32,242 nucleotides of DNA, from positions 1-32,242 of the forward strand of contig WSUB01000297.1 in NCBI GenBank assembly GCA_019633425.1. The letters are read 5' to 3'. A program made the translations under genes and the position numbers. Of the stretch, positions 21,692 through 30,950 are shown one piece after another. The notes beneath the pieces are model-generated. The model saw only the letters and a program-made list of their open reading frames with translations, did not search any database and had not been told where the DNA came from. This stretch comes from Tulasnella sp. 424. Lineage: Eukaryota; Basidiomycota; Agaricomycetes; Cantharellales; Tulasnellaceae. Each line of letters starts with the position of its first letter. Positions within the stretch are counted from its first letter, which is position 1.

Positions 21692-22966
21692 CTACCAGGC
21701 AATGTACTGCGAGCCGAGAGGGGTGATGGCGCCGCTTGAGCTGATCAACCTGTTCTGGGTGTTGAAGTTGCCGGGGAACTCGGTGAGGGCGCCGAACCAA
21801 GCATAACGTTCGACGTAAGAGGTACCATCCAACCAGCCCTGGGTCTTCGCCAGGAAGCTCTTGATTGTGCTGAGGGAGCATTGCTGGTCCTGGTTGGAGC
21901 CGTAGTTCTGGCAAGCCCATTCGGTGATCCAGATTTTGTAGCCAGGGTACGTCTTGTGAATGTTTTCGATTGTCGAGATGAAATCGTCGGGGTCCATGCC
22001 GTAGTAGTGGAAGCACAAGAAATCGATCTAGAGAATATTGTTCGTGATTAGTAACAAACGCATAGAAAGACGGAGAAGATGACGCACGGCGCCGCAGTTA
22101 TCACACTGGTCCAGGAAACTTTTGATCCAGGCGAGACCCTTTGGAGACGTGGTGACGGCCGGGGCACCGTGACGAGCGTCCATGGGCTTGATGTACTGCT
22201 TCCACAGGCTAACAGCTTCGCCAACCGACATCTCGGACTGGCCGCTAATCTCGGGTCTACAAGGTCGAGTTGGTTAGGCTTTGAACGGAATAATGCTTGG
22301 ACTGATTCATCTTACTCGTTGAATGCCAAAACATTCTTGAAAGACTTTCCAGCGATGTTCTTATTCCAATCACTAATTTGCTTGCCACTCCAAAGCATGG
22401 GAACGAACTCGCAGCCGCCTCCAGGAGTCCAGGGGCTCCAAGTGTAGCACCTGAATAATGTGGAATGAGCAAAGGGACTGAGGGATGGAACAGAAGGATA
22501 CGACGCACCAAGTAACTTTGCCGGTGGTGAGCAAGTTCTTCATGAAGGGCACGTTGCCATCGTTCCAAGCCAGACCGGCCTTGCCACCGGTGGAGGCAGG
22601 CTTGGTGGACACAGCGGCCTTGGAAGTCGTGGTAGTGTGCTTGGAGGTGGTGGTGGTGTGGTGGGTGGTGGTAGAGAGCTTGGTGGTGGTAGTGTGGTGG
22701 GTGGTGGTAGTGGTATGGGCGATGTTCTTGAGGGGGTCGTCGGTCTTGGCGGCACAGGCACGCTTCTTGTCACCGCTGCGCTTGCTGTTGGAGCGGGCAG
22801 CGTGAGCGTGGGCTACGTGAGCATGGTGGGCGCGGGGCTGGGGGTGCTTGAGATGCCTAGCGGTAACCTGCCCGCCAGCATTGACGTTTTCAGTGTTGGC
22901 ATCGACGAAAAGAGCGGATGAAACGACGCAAGCGGCGAGGATGACGATGCGAGAGAAGACGGCCAT
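21692..22966 (-). CDS. Secreted GH128-like glycoside hydrolase (glycosyl hydrolase catalytic core)
   Basis: Four exons (22966-22509, 22450-22316, 22256-22088, 22027-21692) give 365 residues. Residues 1 to about 24 (MAVFSRIVILAACVVSSALFVDA) are a signal peptide. A basic, His-rich stretch and a Thr/His-rich linker (about 75-115) precede the catalytic domain starting near AGLAWNDGNVPFMKNL. The domain has the fold of the fungal 'catalytic core' proteins (Asl1 type, GH128, which cleave beta-1,3-glucan): WCYTWSPWTPGGG, then VLAFNEPEISGQSEMS carrying the probable acid/base Glu, IDFLCFHYYGMDPDDF, and IWITEWACQNYG carrying the probable nucleophile Glu. The end, RYAWFGAL...GSQYIAW, is typical. A role in cell-wall glucan remodelling is inferred. 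Both catalytic residues appear intact. Confidence 0.9.
22612..22735 (-). repeat. Thr/His-coding degenerate repeats in the GH128-like gene
   Basis: On the minus strand this part reads as repeated CACCACCACTACC-type units encoding runs such as HTTTTTHHTTTTK. It forms a flexible linker between the signal peptide region and the catalytic domain, likely O-glycosylated on Thr. The repeated units make it prone to length change. Confidence 0.8.
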
Positions 22967-23921
22967 TTTTGGGAGTGAGTGTGGACTAACGAGAGTGGTG
23001 GGGAGAAAGGACTGTCTGGGTACTGACTGGAGCACCGGGAGGGAGAGAGAGACTATGTAGGGAGGGAGGGAAGAAGGAGCAAGTTTGGTTAAAATCCGGA
23101 TGAGAGTTGGCTTCGTTTCAAGGAGGGCGGGCTGTCGTTTGCCATTGTTTGATGGAGTGGCAGAAACGCCACATTGTGTTTCTTGATCCCTTTTTTCTCA
23201 TCTTCTTGGTTGCCCAACCCCAGCCTGTCTCCACCTTGGCACGTTCCTTTTCTCGTAATTCCATCTCCCGTATCACCTCGCGCCAGAGCCTTGCCGCGCG
23301 CTTGCCGGGATATGGCCCAATTCCGCATTATCAGCCACAGCCTGCATCACCCGCCAAGATACTGAGAATAAGACAGCGGTCCACGTCGGATGAAGCGACG
23401 CTTGAACGAATCCTCCCAAGAGACCAAGCGCTGTGTTCTGCGTGGTTACTCATTATTCCGGTCAGGAACGGAAAAACAACCAAGGCACGTCCCTCCCAAC
23501 GTCGCCGGACCCTTGCCTTGCACCGGCTTCTTCTCTAACAACCGCAGCAATTTCGTCGCAGTCCAACGGCACCAGGATGCCGTCTTTGTCTCGCCGGAGA
23601 CGTTTATAATTACTACTGTACGTCTCTCTGTACGTCCTCTCGGAAGAAGCACTCTGAGGTAAAAAAGATGTGTCGGATTTTACGGCGTTACCCCAGGTCC
23701 CGCGTTTTCGTAACTCCGCCGTAGTGGCGGTGGTCTGAATCAAAAGGCTCAGTCCTTTTTTTACTTGCCAGCTTTCAACCACCCTCAGAGAGAGCCAAAA
23801 GCAGTCCATCGCCAACCACAAAACTCTTCAACGTTCCCAAGCCCCCGGCCCCTGTTCCCCTCGTCCGACGGATTAGTTAGTCAAAGCAATCAAGCAATTT
23901 GCACGAATCCCCACCCATATC
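22967..23921. promoter_or_regulatory. Promoter region between divergent GH128-like and RRM genes
   Basis: 955 bp between two start codons facing away from each other. A G/A-rich segment at 22975-23075 lies just before the hydrolase start (C/T-rich in its transcript). No clear TATA box is visible and no gene is supported. The left border of the tandem duplication falls at about 23881, inside this region. Confidence 0.45.
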
Positions 23922-25189
23922 ATGTCTGCCGACGCCACCAATGCCACAGACCTTGCTGCCAACGAAGCAGTGGTCCAAGTTAATGCTGTAGCTGCAGAAC
24001 CTGGCTTCAAGGCATGTCCTTTTCGCGACGTGCACCCATTTTCTTTTTTACCAACCTTTTTCTCCCCCTCCTCAGGTCTTTGCTGGCAATCTTACGTACA
24101 ATACGGACGAGGCAGCGCTGAAGGACTTTTTCCAAGAGTTCTCAGCTGATATGTACGTATTCCGCGCCAAGATCTCGTGACCTCTTCGCGTCATTGACTC
24201 TTGCACCGTTAGCGCTTCTGCCCAGATCATCTTCCATGGCCACCGCTCAGCTGGTTACGGCTTCGTCACCTTCAACACCGAGGATGCTGCAGACAAGGCC
24301 ATTGCTTCTCTTGACAAGAAAGAGCTCAACGGTCGTGCCGTCATTGTAGAACGCGCTAAACCACTCGAGGCCAAGGGAGGAGATCGCGCAGAGAGGAGGA
24401 GCAAGAGAAAGTTTGCGGGGAGAAGGGGTTCCAAGGCTGTTCCTGGAGAAGCCACAGAGCCCAAGGCCGACGGCGAGACTCCGGCCGCCGCCACCGACGG
24501 AGCCGCTCAGGATGCGGCCAAGCCTAAGAAGAAGAAAAAGTCCAACGTAAGTCTCGAGTCGCCCGACTGCATGGCTTGCACTAAACCGAATTCATGTTAC
24601 CGTTAGAAGAGAAAGGCCAAGGTTCGTCCTGCTCTGGGGCTCATATTGTTGTTCAACGTCTGACCTCGGATCTCATTCTCTGCCACAGAAACCCTCCAAC
24701 GCCGAGGATGGCGAAGCTCCTGCCGACGGCACCGCCGCTCCCGCAGACGCAAGCGCTGATGCCAACGCTCCCGCCGAACGCACCAGGAGGTATCGCAAGG
24801 CTAAAGCCCCTAGGCGTCCTCGGGGTGAAGCTCCGACCGGTGAACCGTCCACTTCGGTCCTCTTTGTCGCCAACCTCGCGTTCAGCGTCGACGAAGCTCA
24901 GCTCACCGAGTTCTTTACAAGCGCTGGCGTCACAGTCAAGTCCGCTCGTGTCGTACGCTGGCGATGGGGTACTCCTCGCAAGAGCAAGGGTTATGCCTTT
25001 GTCGATGTCGGTGGTCCCGAAGAGCAACAAAAGGCGATGGACGCTGTCTCGGGCAAGACCATCGCGGATAGGGAGGTAACGGTCAAGGTCGCAGTCAACG
25101 CGCCCCACAGAGGCGAAGACGCTAAAGAAGGCGAGGACGCCGCTCCCGCCGCCGCCGATCAAGTCGAGCCCGTCGTCGCGGTCGCTTAG
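23922..25189 (+). CDS. RNA-binding protein with two RRM domains
   Basis: Five exons (23922-24011, 24076-24152, 24213-24546, 24607-24621, 24689-25189) give 338 residues. RRM1 covers about 31-107, with RNP2-like VFAGNL and RNP1-like SAGYGFVTF. RRM2 covers about 229-303, with VLFVANLAFSVDEAQL and KSKGYAFVDV. Between them is a Lys/Arg- and Ala/Pro-rich linker (KPKKKKKSN, then RTRRYRKAKAPRRPRG), and the tail is acidic and Ala-rich. It probably binds RNA in nucleolus or cytoplasm, in the style of yeast Sbp1 and similar two-RRM proteins; the target is unknown. Intron 1 has a GC donor (GCATGT): only a cut after FK joins to VFAGNL. The fourth exon is 15 nt (KRKAK) and could be skipped in frame. A degenerate second copy follows at 26566. 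Confidence 0.88.
24012..24075 (+). other. GC-AG intron 1 of the RRM gene
   Basis: The intron starts GCATGT and ends cctcctcAG. The only in-frame join is GFK to VFAGNL. The degenerate copy at 26566 also has GC here (GCACGT), so the GC donor predates the duplication. Confidence 0.78.
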
Positions 25190-25471
25190 TTATCACGTCC
25201 CATAAAAATATGTCTTGTCACGTCCCTTATGTCTCAGATTTGATTCTTGATGTCAACCCCTCACTCCGTACTTGAATCAAATCTCTCGCCTGGCGGGATT
25301 CAACCAGTGTCTATAGCAATTGCGTGCCCCACCGTTCATTTCCAATCGTCTTCAGGGTTGATATCGTCGTGTATCTCGGGCGACAAGACCAAACGCTATG
25401 TAGATTCAGCAGCGATGTCAAACTTGCATGGCATTCCTAACTGTAAGGTAACGCTGAAGATTTTATCTATC

Positions 25472-26402
25472 TCAATCCTTCCCTTCGACTTCTCCAAACC
25501 ACCATTTCAAGAGTGGAGCGGAATTCAAGTCCCCTTCAACCGAAGGCTCGCCAAAGTCTACCCGACCAATAAAGGTCCGCTTCGTAACAAGCAGGTGAAA
25601 CCAGAGCCTATCATCGGCCCACATCTTGTCAAACGGAACGAACCGGAGGCCGTCCTCCCCCGGAATGTCGGCGACATCATTAATGATCGAGGACGGTATG
25701 ACGCCCGACCGAGCATATGAAGGAACACGAAACCACTCTGGGCGCATTTCCTCGGACCTGCACGGAGATGATTCAGCAGGTCGCGATGCGTTGTAACCGA
25801 TTGCAAATACGTTATTACTCTGTGATCACACCAGTCCAATCATCCCCTCTATAAACTTCAATGTGGTGAAGCTTTGGATCTGAAGCGGCTGTAAACAAGA
25901 GAGTCCCCGCGTGCGTTAGATTGGAAGAGATGCCTGCTTCCTCCTTGAGGGCGCAGCGAGTTTGAACGAGAACGGAGGTTGTTTGCAGAGAAAGATTTAA
26001 TCAGGCGAACGACTCGGCAATCGTCAGTCCGCTTACTTGTAGCTCTCGGACAGCTGCGCTTGCAGGGGTCTCTCCGGGATCGACCTTTCCTCCAAACCCG
26101 TTGTATCTGCAGCCCATGAAAAGTCGTCCACAAGCGTTTAATTAAAATATTTCCATTCGACTTACAACCCACAGCCAAAACCCCGTTTCTTGAGACCAAG
26201 AAGAACCTGGGTTCAGTAATCGGTTAGTTCAATTCTAACGGCACGGGATGAAGGCTCATGCCTTGGCAGAGTCCTCAGAAAAAATGAAGCAATTTGTGTA
26301 GAGTTGGGTCCTCTCAACATCAAACCAAGAAAGTCCCGAACTGGTTGATCCGGAATCAACCTCATTGGCATCAACCTCTATAACACCGAGATTTACTCGC
26401 AT
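25472..26402 (-). CDS. MTH1/NUDT1-type Nudix hydrolase (8-oxo-dGTP diphosphatase-like)
   Basis: Five exons (26402-26262, 26206-26166, 26106-26037, 25943-25819, 25757-25472) give 220 residues. The Nudix box GGKVDPGETPASAAVRELQ + EEAGI fits Gx5Ex7REUxEExGU exactly and is split by the intron at 25944-26036. Before it come YTNCFIF and VLLGLKKRGFGCG, after it MRPEWF and KMWADDRLWF, the latter matching the WPDDSYWF nucleotide-base-recognition segment of human MTH1. The enzyme would hydrolyse oxidised purine nucleoside triphosphates to monophosphates, cleaning the nucleotide pool with Mg2+. The first intron (26207-26261) has a GCATGA start, a GC donor; the in-frame stop TGA just after it rules out read-through. 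About 25 residues between WFRVPS and FVPFD are extra relative to MTH1. The gene is tail-to-tail with the RRM gene. Both are copied to the right in broken form. Confidence 0.88.
26207..26261 (-). other. GC-AG intron 1 of the Nudix gene
   Basis: The donor reads AAG|GCATGA and the acceptor acccAG|GTTCTT, which joins SEDSAK to VLLGLKKRGFG, exactly as expected for MTH1. No GT lies between the conserved segment and the in-frame stop that follows. Confidence 0.68.
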
Positions 26403-26565
26403 GACGGTTGCCGAAGGGGAGGGAACTGATAGGAGGAAGGGCCCAGATGCAAAGAGTAGGATATGGGTCTTCGAGATTAAGAAGTGGTATCGGAACCCTG
26501 AGACAGTTGTGGCTCCCGCCGACGTCGAAGCAATCAAGCCATTTGCACGAATCCCCTCCCATATC

Positions 26566-27691
26566 ACGTCGACCGCTGCCACCACTGCCGCAGACCTTGC
26601 TACCAACGAAGCAACAGCCCAGGTTAATGCTGTAGCTGTAGAGCCTGGCTTCAAGGCACGTCCTTTCCGCGTCGTTTATCACTTTTTTTTACCAACCTTC
26701 ACTCCTCAGGTCTTTGCTGGCAATCTTACGTGCAATACGGACGAGGCAGCGCTTGTGGACTTCTTCCAAGAGTTCTCAGCTGATATGTACGTATTCCGCG
26801 CCAAGATCTCGTGACCTCTTCGCGTCATTGACTCTTGCACCGTTAGCGCTCCTGCTCAGATCATCTTCCATGGCCACCGCTCAGCTGGTTACGGCTTCGT
26901 CACCTTCAACACCGAGGATGCTACAGACAAGACCATTGCTTCTCTTGACAAGAAAGAGCTCAACGGTCGTGCCGTCATTGTAGAACGCGCTAAACCACTC
27001 GAGTAGGCTCACGGATGTAAGCCCCTTAGCAAGGGGTTCCAAAGCTATTCCTGGAGAAGCCACAGAGCCCAAGGCCGACGGCGAGACTCCGGCCGCCGCC
27101 ACCGACGGAGCCGCTCAGGCCGATGCGGCTAAGCCTAAGAAGAAGGAAAAGTCCAACGTAAGTCTCGAGTCGCCGGCTGCATGGCTTGCACTAAACCGAA
27201 TTTCTGTTGCCGTTAGAAGAGAAAGGCTAAGGTTCGTCCTGCTCTGGGGCTCATACTATTGTTCAACGTCTGGCTTTGGATCTCATTCTCTGCCACAGAA
27301 ACCCTCCAACGCCGAAGAAACATCTGGCGAAGCTCCTGCCGACGGCACCGTCGCTCCCGCAGACGCAAGTGCTGATGCCAACGCTCCCGCCGAACACACC
27401 AGGAGGTATCGCAAGGCTAAAGCCCCTAGGCGTCCTCGGGGTGAAGCTCCGACCGGTGAACCATCCACTTCGGTCCTCTTTGTCGCCAACCTCGCCTTCA
27501 GCGTTGACGAAGCTCAGCTCACCGAGTTCTTTACAAGCGCTGGCGTTACAGTTAAGTCCGCTCGCGTCGTACGCTGGCGATGGGGTACTCCTCGCAAGAG
27601 CAAGGGTTATGCCTTTGTCGATGTCGGTGGTCCCGAAGAGCAGCAAAAGGCGATGGACGCTGTCTCGGGCAAGTCCATCGCGGATAGGGAG
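26566..27691 (+). pseudogene. Pseudogene copy of the two-RRM protein gene
   Basis: The sequence follows 23922-25089 closely but cannot make the protein. The start codon is ACG (26566-26568) where the left copy has ATG. After the RRM1 end (KPLE) an in-frame TAG appears at 27004-27006, within a short segment unlike the parent. Homology stops at about 27691, deleting the last part of RRM2 and the tail, which are replaced by sequence leading directly into the spacer. Its promoter was not duplicated: upstream lies the flank of the left Nudix gene. RRM2 itself (27470-27690) is well kept at the protein level, so decay may be recent. Confidence 0.88.
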
Positions 27692-27910
27692 TTGTCGCAG
27701 TTAGCGCACCACACATCTCTCGCTTGGCCTGGCGAGATTAAACCAATGTCTATAGTGATTGCGTGCTGCGCGGTTCATTTTCTATCGATTCGGGGGCAGT
27801 CGGTTTGGAGATATCTCGGGCGACAAGACCAGACGCAGCTATGTAGATTCAGCAGCAACGTTAAACCTAGCATTCCTAACTGTGCGGAAGCGCTAAAGCT
27901 TTTATCTATC

Positions 27911-28922
27911 TGTATCCTTCCCTTTGACTTCTCCGAACCACCATTTCAAGAGCGGAGCGTAATTCAGGTTCCCTTCAACCGAAGGCTCTCCAAAGTCTCC
28001 CCAACCAATGAAGGCCCGCTTCGTTCAAGCAGGTGAAACTAGAGCCTATCGTCGGCCCACATCTCGTCAAATGGAACGAACCGGAGGCCATCCTCCCCCG
28101 GAATGTCGGCGACATTATTAATGATTCAGGACAGTATGACGCCCGACCGCGCATGCGAAACCACTTTGGGCGCGGTTCCTCGACCTGCACGGAGATAATT
28201 CAGCAGGTCGCGGTACGTTGTAACCGATTGGGATACGTTGATACTCTGTGATCACACCAGTCCAATCATCCCCTCTGTAAATTTCAATCCGGTGAAGCAT
28301 TGGATCATCAGTCTGCTGACTTGTAGGCTCTCTCGGACAGCCGCGCTTGCAGGGGTCTCTCCGGCATCGACCTTTCCTCCAAACCCGTTGTATCTGCAAC
28401 CCATAAACAGTCATCCATAAGCGTTTAATTAAAAGATTTCGATTCGGCCTACAATCTACGGCCGAAACCCCGTTTCTGAACTTGGATTCAATAATCGGTT
28501 AGTTCAATCCTAATGTCACGGTACGAAAGTTCATGCCTTGGCAGAGTCCTCAGAAAAAATGAAGCAATTTGTGTAGAGCTAGGTCCTCTCATCATTCTCC
28601 CGACAGGCACATTCGAAGAGACCAGCATGCCTGTTGTGGACATGTACAGGGAACAGGGGAAACTTGTGGAGGTACATTTGCTCTTATCATCCGTCCTGGG
28701 CTTGGCTGAATGCTTATTACCAGACTATCCCCGAAGTCTACGTTGAAGTGAAGGTGGCTATGGACGCCAAGTTTGCCGGTACAGGAGTTGCCCCGAAGGC
28801 TTAGACTACAGCCAACCCCACTTTACGCAGTGTCATCTTCAATAATTAAACCAAGAAAGTCCCGAACTGGTTGATCCGGAATCAACCTCATTGGCATCAA
28901 CCTCTACAACACCGAGGTTTAC
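27911..28922 (-). pseudogene. Pseudogene copy of the MTH1-type Nudix gene
   Basis: This is the right-hand copy of 25472-26402. The exon holding EEAGISSN and most of LTHAGTLLFTAA, with its upstream intron, is deleted (junction near 28305), which removes two metal-binding Glu residues of the Nudix box. The start codon is lost in a deletion of about 19 bp near 28925, the native stop codon is changed, and about 255 bp of foreign sequence (part of a UMP-CMP-kinase gene) interrupts the first exon between 28591 and 28846. Recognisable remains include the GGKVDAGETPASAAVRE segment and VEVDANEVDSGSTSSGLSWF. Confidence 0.85.
28591..28846 (+). pseudogene. Inserted 3' fragment of a UMP-CMP kinase gene
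   Basis: Inside the Nudix pseudogene about 255 bp have no counterpart in the left copy. On the plus strand they contain an acceptor-like ...ctcccgacAG, an exon (28607-28671) reading TFEETSMPVVDMYREQGKLVE, a 52-bp GT-AG intron (28672-28723), and a last exon (28724-28804) reading TIPEVYVEVKVAMDAKF... to a TAG. ETSMPVVDxxxxQGKLVE is the C-terminal motif of eukaryotic UMP-CMP kinases (URA6 type), which phosphorylate UMP and CMP. The N-terminal nucleotide-binding part is absent, so this is a dead fragment. Introns are retained, so it came from DNA, not from a spliced mRNA. I see no terminal repeats. Confidence 0.8.
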
Positions 28923-29215
28923 TAGGGAAGTGATAGAGGAAGGGCCCAGATACAAAGAGTGGGATATGGTATCGAGGTTAAATTGTGATATCGGAATCCT
29001 GGGACAATTGTGGAGTATAGGGTCACGGGGAACTCCCGACACAGCGAAAAACAAGATGTTCATCTGGCTGATTTAAAATGATATCGCAGAACTGGTACAG
29101 GATTGAATACGCAAGGTGAAGACTTAAGCTAGGCTTCACGCAGAGGAACGCTAGGCCACAGAGATTGTTCACATGGACTCCTGCTGAATTGTAATGCCCA
29201 CAAAGACGATGAGGT

Positions 29216-29956
29216 ATGGCGGCGCGATATCGATATATGCGGTCGAAATCGGCCATGCGAGACGTTCGACTAGGTGTGCCCCGGGTTTATACAACATACA
29301 CAACCAAAGAGAACACCGAGCAAAGTCTGAGATTTTTATCCCCCCTTGAGGGGAGCCTTTCCCGGTCTCTCCTCTTCATTGCTACCGGCGATCCGCAATC
29401 TTCATCCGAGGGGAAGCTGGTCAAACTCGTTGAAAAGTACGGCGTTGAAGTCCATCGACTACTTGCACAGAATCAATTGGCCCCCGTGCTGTATGGCCAG
29501 AGGTCTTTGGAGAGTGCTCCCACTGCATACATCATGGAGTTTCTCCCTCCCCCTACCATCACTAAACCCGGGTGGGTGACGCTATTCGAAGTTTTCAAGA
29601 ATGAGGAGTTGGCTCCTCAGTACTCCAATGCTATCCGGATCGAGATTAACCGTATTTTGAAGGTGATGGATGGGGCAAAGGTGGTGCATGGCGACTTGCG
29701 ACCAAACAACATCATGTTGGAGGTGAACTGGGACAATATTCCAGTTTGGTCGGGTGGAGGAGAGCGGTGCGTGAATTTGAGGGTTGTTAATTTTGACTGG
29801 GCAGGTCAGGCGGGTGTTGTGAAGTATCCATTACGCCGGAATCGGGATATCATTTGGCCTGGAGGTGCTGGCAAGCCTATCAGTGCAGGGGATGATCGGA
29901 ATTTAGCTACGTTTGGTAGTAGAAGTATTAGAAAACTGTTCGAAACACTTGCCTAG
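29216..29956 (+). CDS. Protein-kinase-like protein, probably truncated or pseudokinase
   Basis: An open frame of 246 residues matches the C-terminal part of the kinase-like proteins common in large families in mushroom-forming fungi. Visible are AYIMEFLPPP (hinge region, about 102), VVHGDLRPNNIML (catalytic loop, about 156), LRVVNFDWAGQAGVVKYP (the DFD/DWAG region, about 189) and GDDRNLATFG near the end. HGDLRxNN provides the catalytic Asp and the Asn, but the metal-binding Asp of the usual V(I)DFDWAG is Asn here. The N-lobe is incomplete: no glycine-rich loop, and residues 1-60 look unrelated. It may be a remnant, or earlier exons may be missing; it sits between a decaying duplication and a retroelement. 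Function unknown. Confidence 0.62.
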   Translation: MAARYRYMRSKSAMRDVRLGVPRVYTTYTTKENTEQSLRFLSPLEGSLSRSLLFIATGDPQSSSEGKLVKLVEKYGVEVHRLLAQNQLAPVLYGQRSLESAPTAYIMEFLPPPTITKPGWVTLFEVFKNEELAPQYSNAIRIEINRILKVMDGAKVVHGDLRPNNIMLEVNWDNIPVWSGGGERCVNLRVVNFDWAGQAGVVKYPLRRNRDIIWPGGAGKPISAGDDRNLATFGSRSIRKLFETLA

Positions 29957-30659
29957 GATATCTCAAAGACCTTGGATCAAAGAAGTGGCGATCAGGCTTG
30001 ATTTTGAGATTGACAAACGGCCAGGGGGCCGGCGGTCGTTTGGGAGGTCGGGCTACCTAAATTTGGTAGGACGATTAGCGAACGTACTAAAAACGCACTC
30101 AAGAACCTTACCTAGCGTCGCCATGAGCTTCTTCAAAGGTGGCAGAGGTGTGTCGTGCCACATTTGGATGTGAACGGATGTTGGGGGGGGGGGGGTGGGG
30201 TAGTCGCAGTCTTTCGGGAAGTCCATCAGGAAAAGGGGTCAGTGGTACAAACTGCTACAAAATGCTATAAAGTGCTATATAGCATGTATTGCAGCATAGC
30301 ACCGCATAGCACCACATATCTGCATATTTATCTCTAATTGGTATATAGCATATATACATTACTGTAGTGATTTATTGCATTTAATAGCTGCATATCTGTG
30401 TAGAGTAATGTAGTATAATGTTTTCCCATTCAATTCTTTGCATTTATACAAAGCTAACATTTATAGCATGCTAATCAAATAATCCAATTGAGCCTAGATA
30501 ATGATATCTACTGATTCAGAATGGTACTCCGCATCAATGGCGGTATTGGACAGGAAAAGCTCTAAATGTACAGTTGGGGAGAGAAAGGCCATCGTTCACG
30601 GGTATTTCTACGTAAAGTACATGAAAATCGTAATATAAGATGCAATATAAGTCAGTATA
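29957..30659. other. Intergenic, AT-rich with simple repeats
   Basis: About 700 bp without a gene. It has a run of 13 G at 30183-30195 followed by TGGGG, then an AT-rich part (30240-30500) with many copies of the phrase tgctata/tatagca in both orientations (for example 30260-30345), able to form short hairpins. Left flank of the LTR at 30660. Confidence 0.6.
30183..30195. repeat. Poly(G) run
   Basis: Thirteen consecutive G, then TGGGG. Such runs are error-prone in both replication and sequencing, so the exact length is uncertain. Confidence 0.85.
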
Positions 30660-30923
30660 TGTTAAACGCAGCAATCCGACGACTGTGGGTATCTCACACT
30701 GAGAAGGGGGAGTCGAAGAGTCGATGATAATTATACGTACGTGTACATCCAGTATATATAGTAGTAGGAACAAACAATCTCACAACATGTACAAGTACGC
30801 CACAAACATGACACGAACATCACAGTATAATTACAACAAATCATGAGAATGATGGCATATACCAAATCGTATGTAGCAAGCACGATAGAGGCAAAGAGGA
30901 GATGCACAACACTGTGCGACACA
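30660..30923 (-). mobile_element. Ty1/copia-type LTR, 264 bp (3' LTR of element A)
   Basis: It starts TGTTAAACGCAG and ends GCGACACA on the plus strand (TG...CA ends). On the minus strand it follows the pol stop after a purine-rich tract (tcgaGGGGG, complement of 30924-30930), the normal position of a polypurine tract before a 3' LTR. A second LTR of the same length is at 31862-32125; by hand I count about 20 differences, mostly transitions. Confidence 0.85.
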
Positions 30924-30950
30924 CCCCCTCGACGAAGTGCCTCTGAGGAA

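Larger units (their letters stand above)
23881..26523. repeat. Left (intact) copy of a 2.6-kb tandem duplication
   Basis: Matching phrases run in the same order in 23881-26523 and 26524 to about 29020: the leader gcaatcaagcaatttgcacg, the whole RRM gene with its introns, the spacer, the Nudix gene, and its upstream flank (ggaagggcccagat). This copy keeps both genes open. Confidence 0.88.
26524..29020. repeat. Right (degenerate) copy of the tandem duplication
   Basis: It starts directly where the left copy ends, in the upstream flank of the left Nudix gene. It has many substitutions, several deletions, an approximately 60-bp replaced segment at about 27004-27034 and an insertion of about 255 bp at about 28591-28846. 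Homology fades after about 29020. Confidence 0.82.

Noticed and set aside
22373..23035. Longer start (Met at 23035) for the GH128-like protein
   Set aside because: The Met at 22966 begins a typical signal peptide; an extra 23 residues in front would bury it.
24653..25162. 169-codon minus-strand frame opposite the RRM gene
   Set aside because: Shadow of the GC-rich RRM2 exon; it is repeated at 27263-27646 only because the RRM gene was duplicated.
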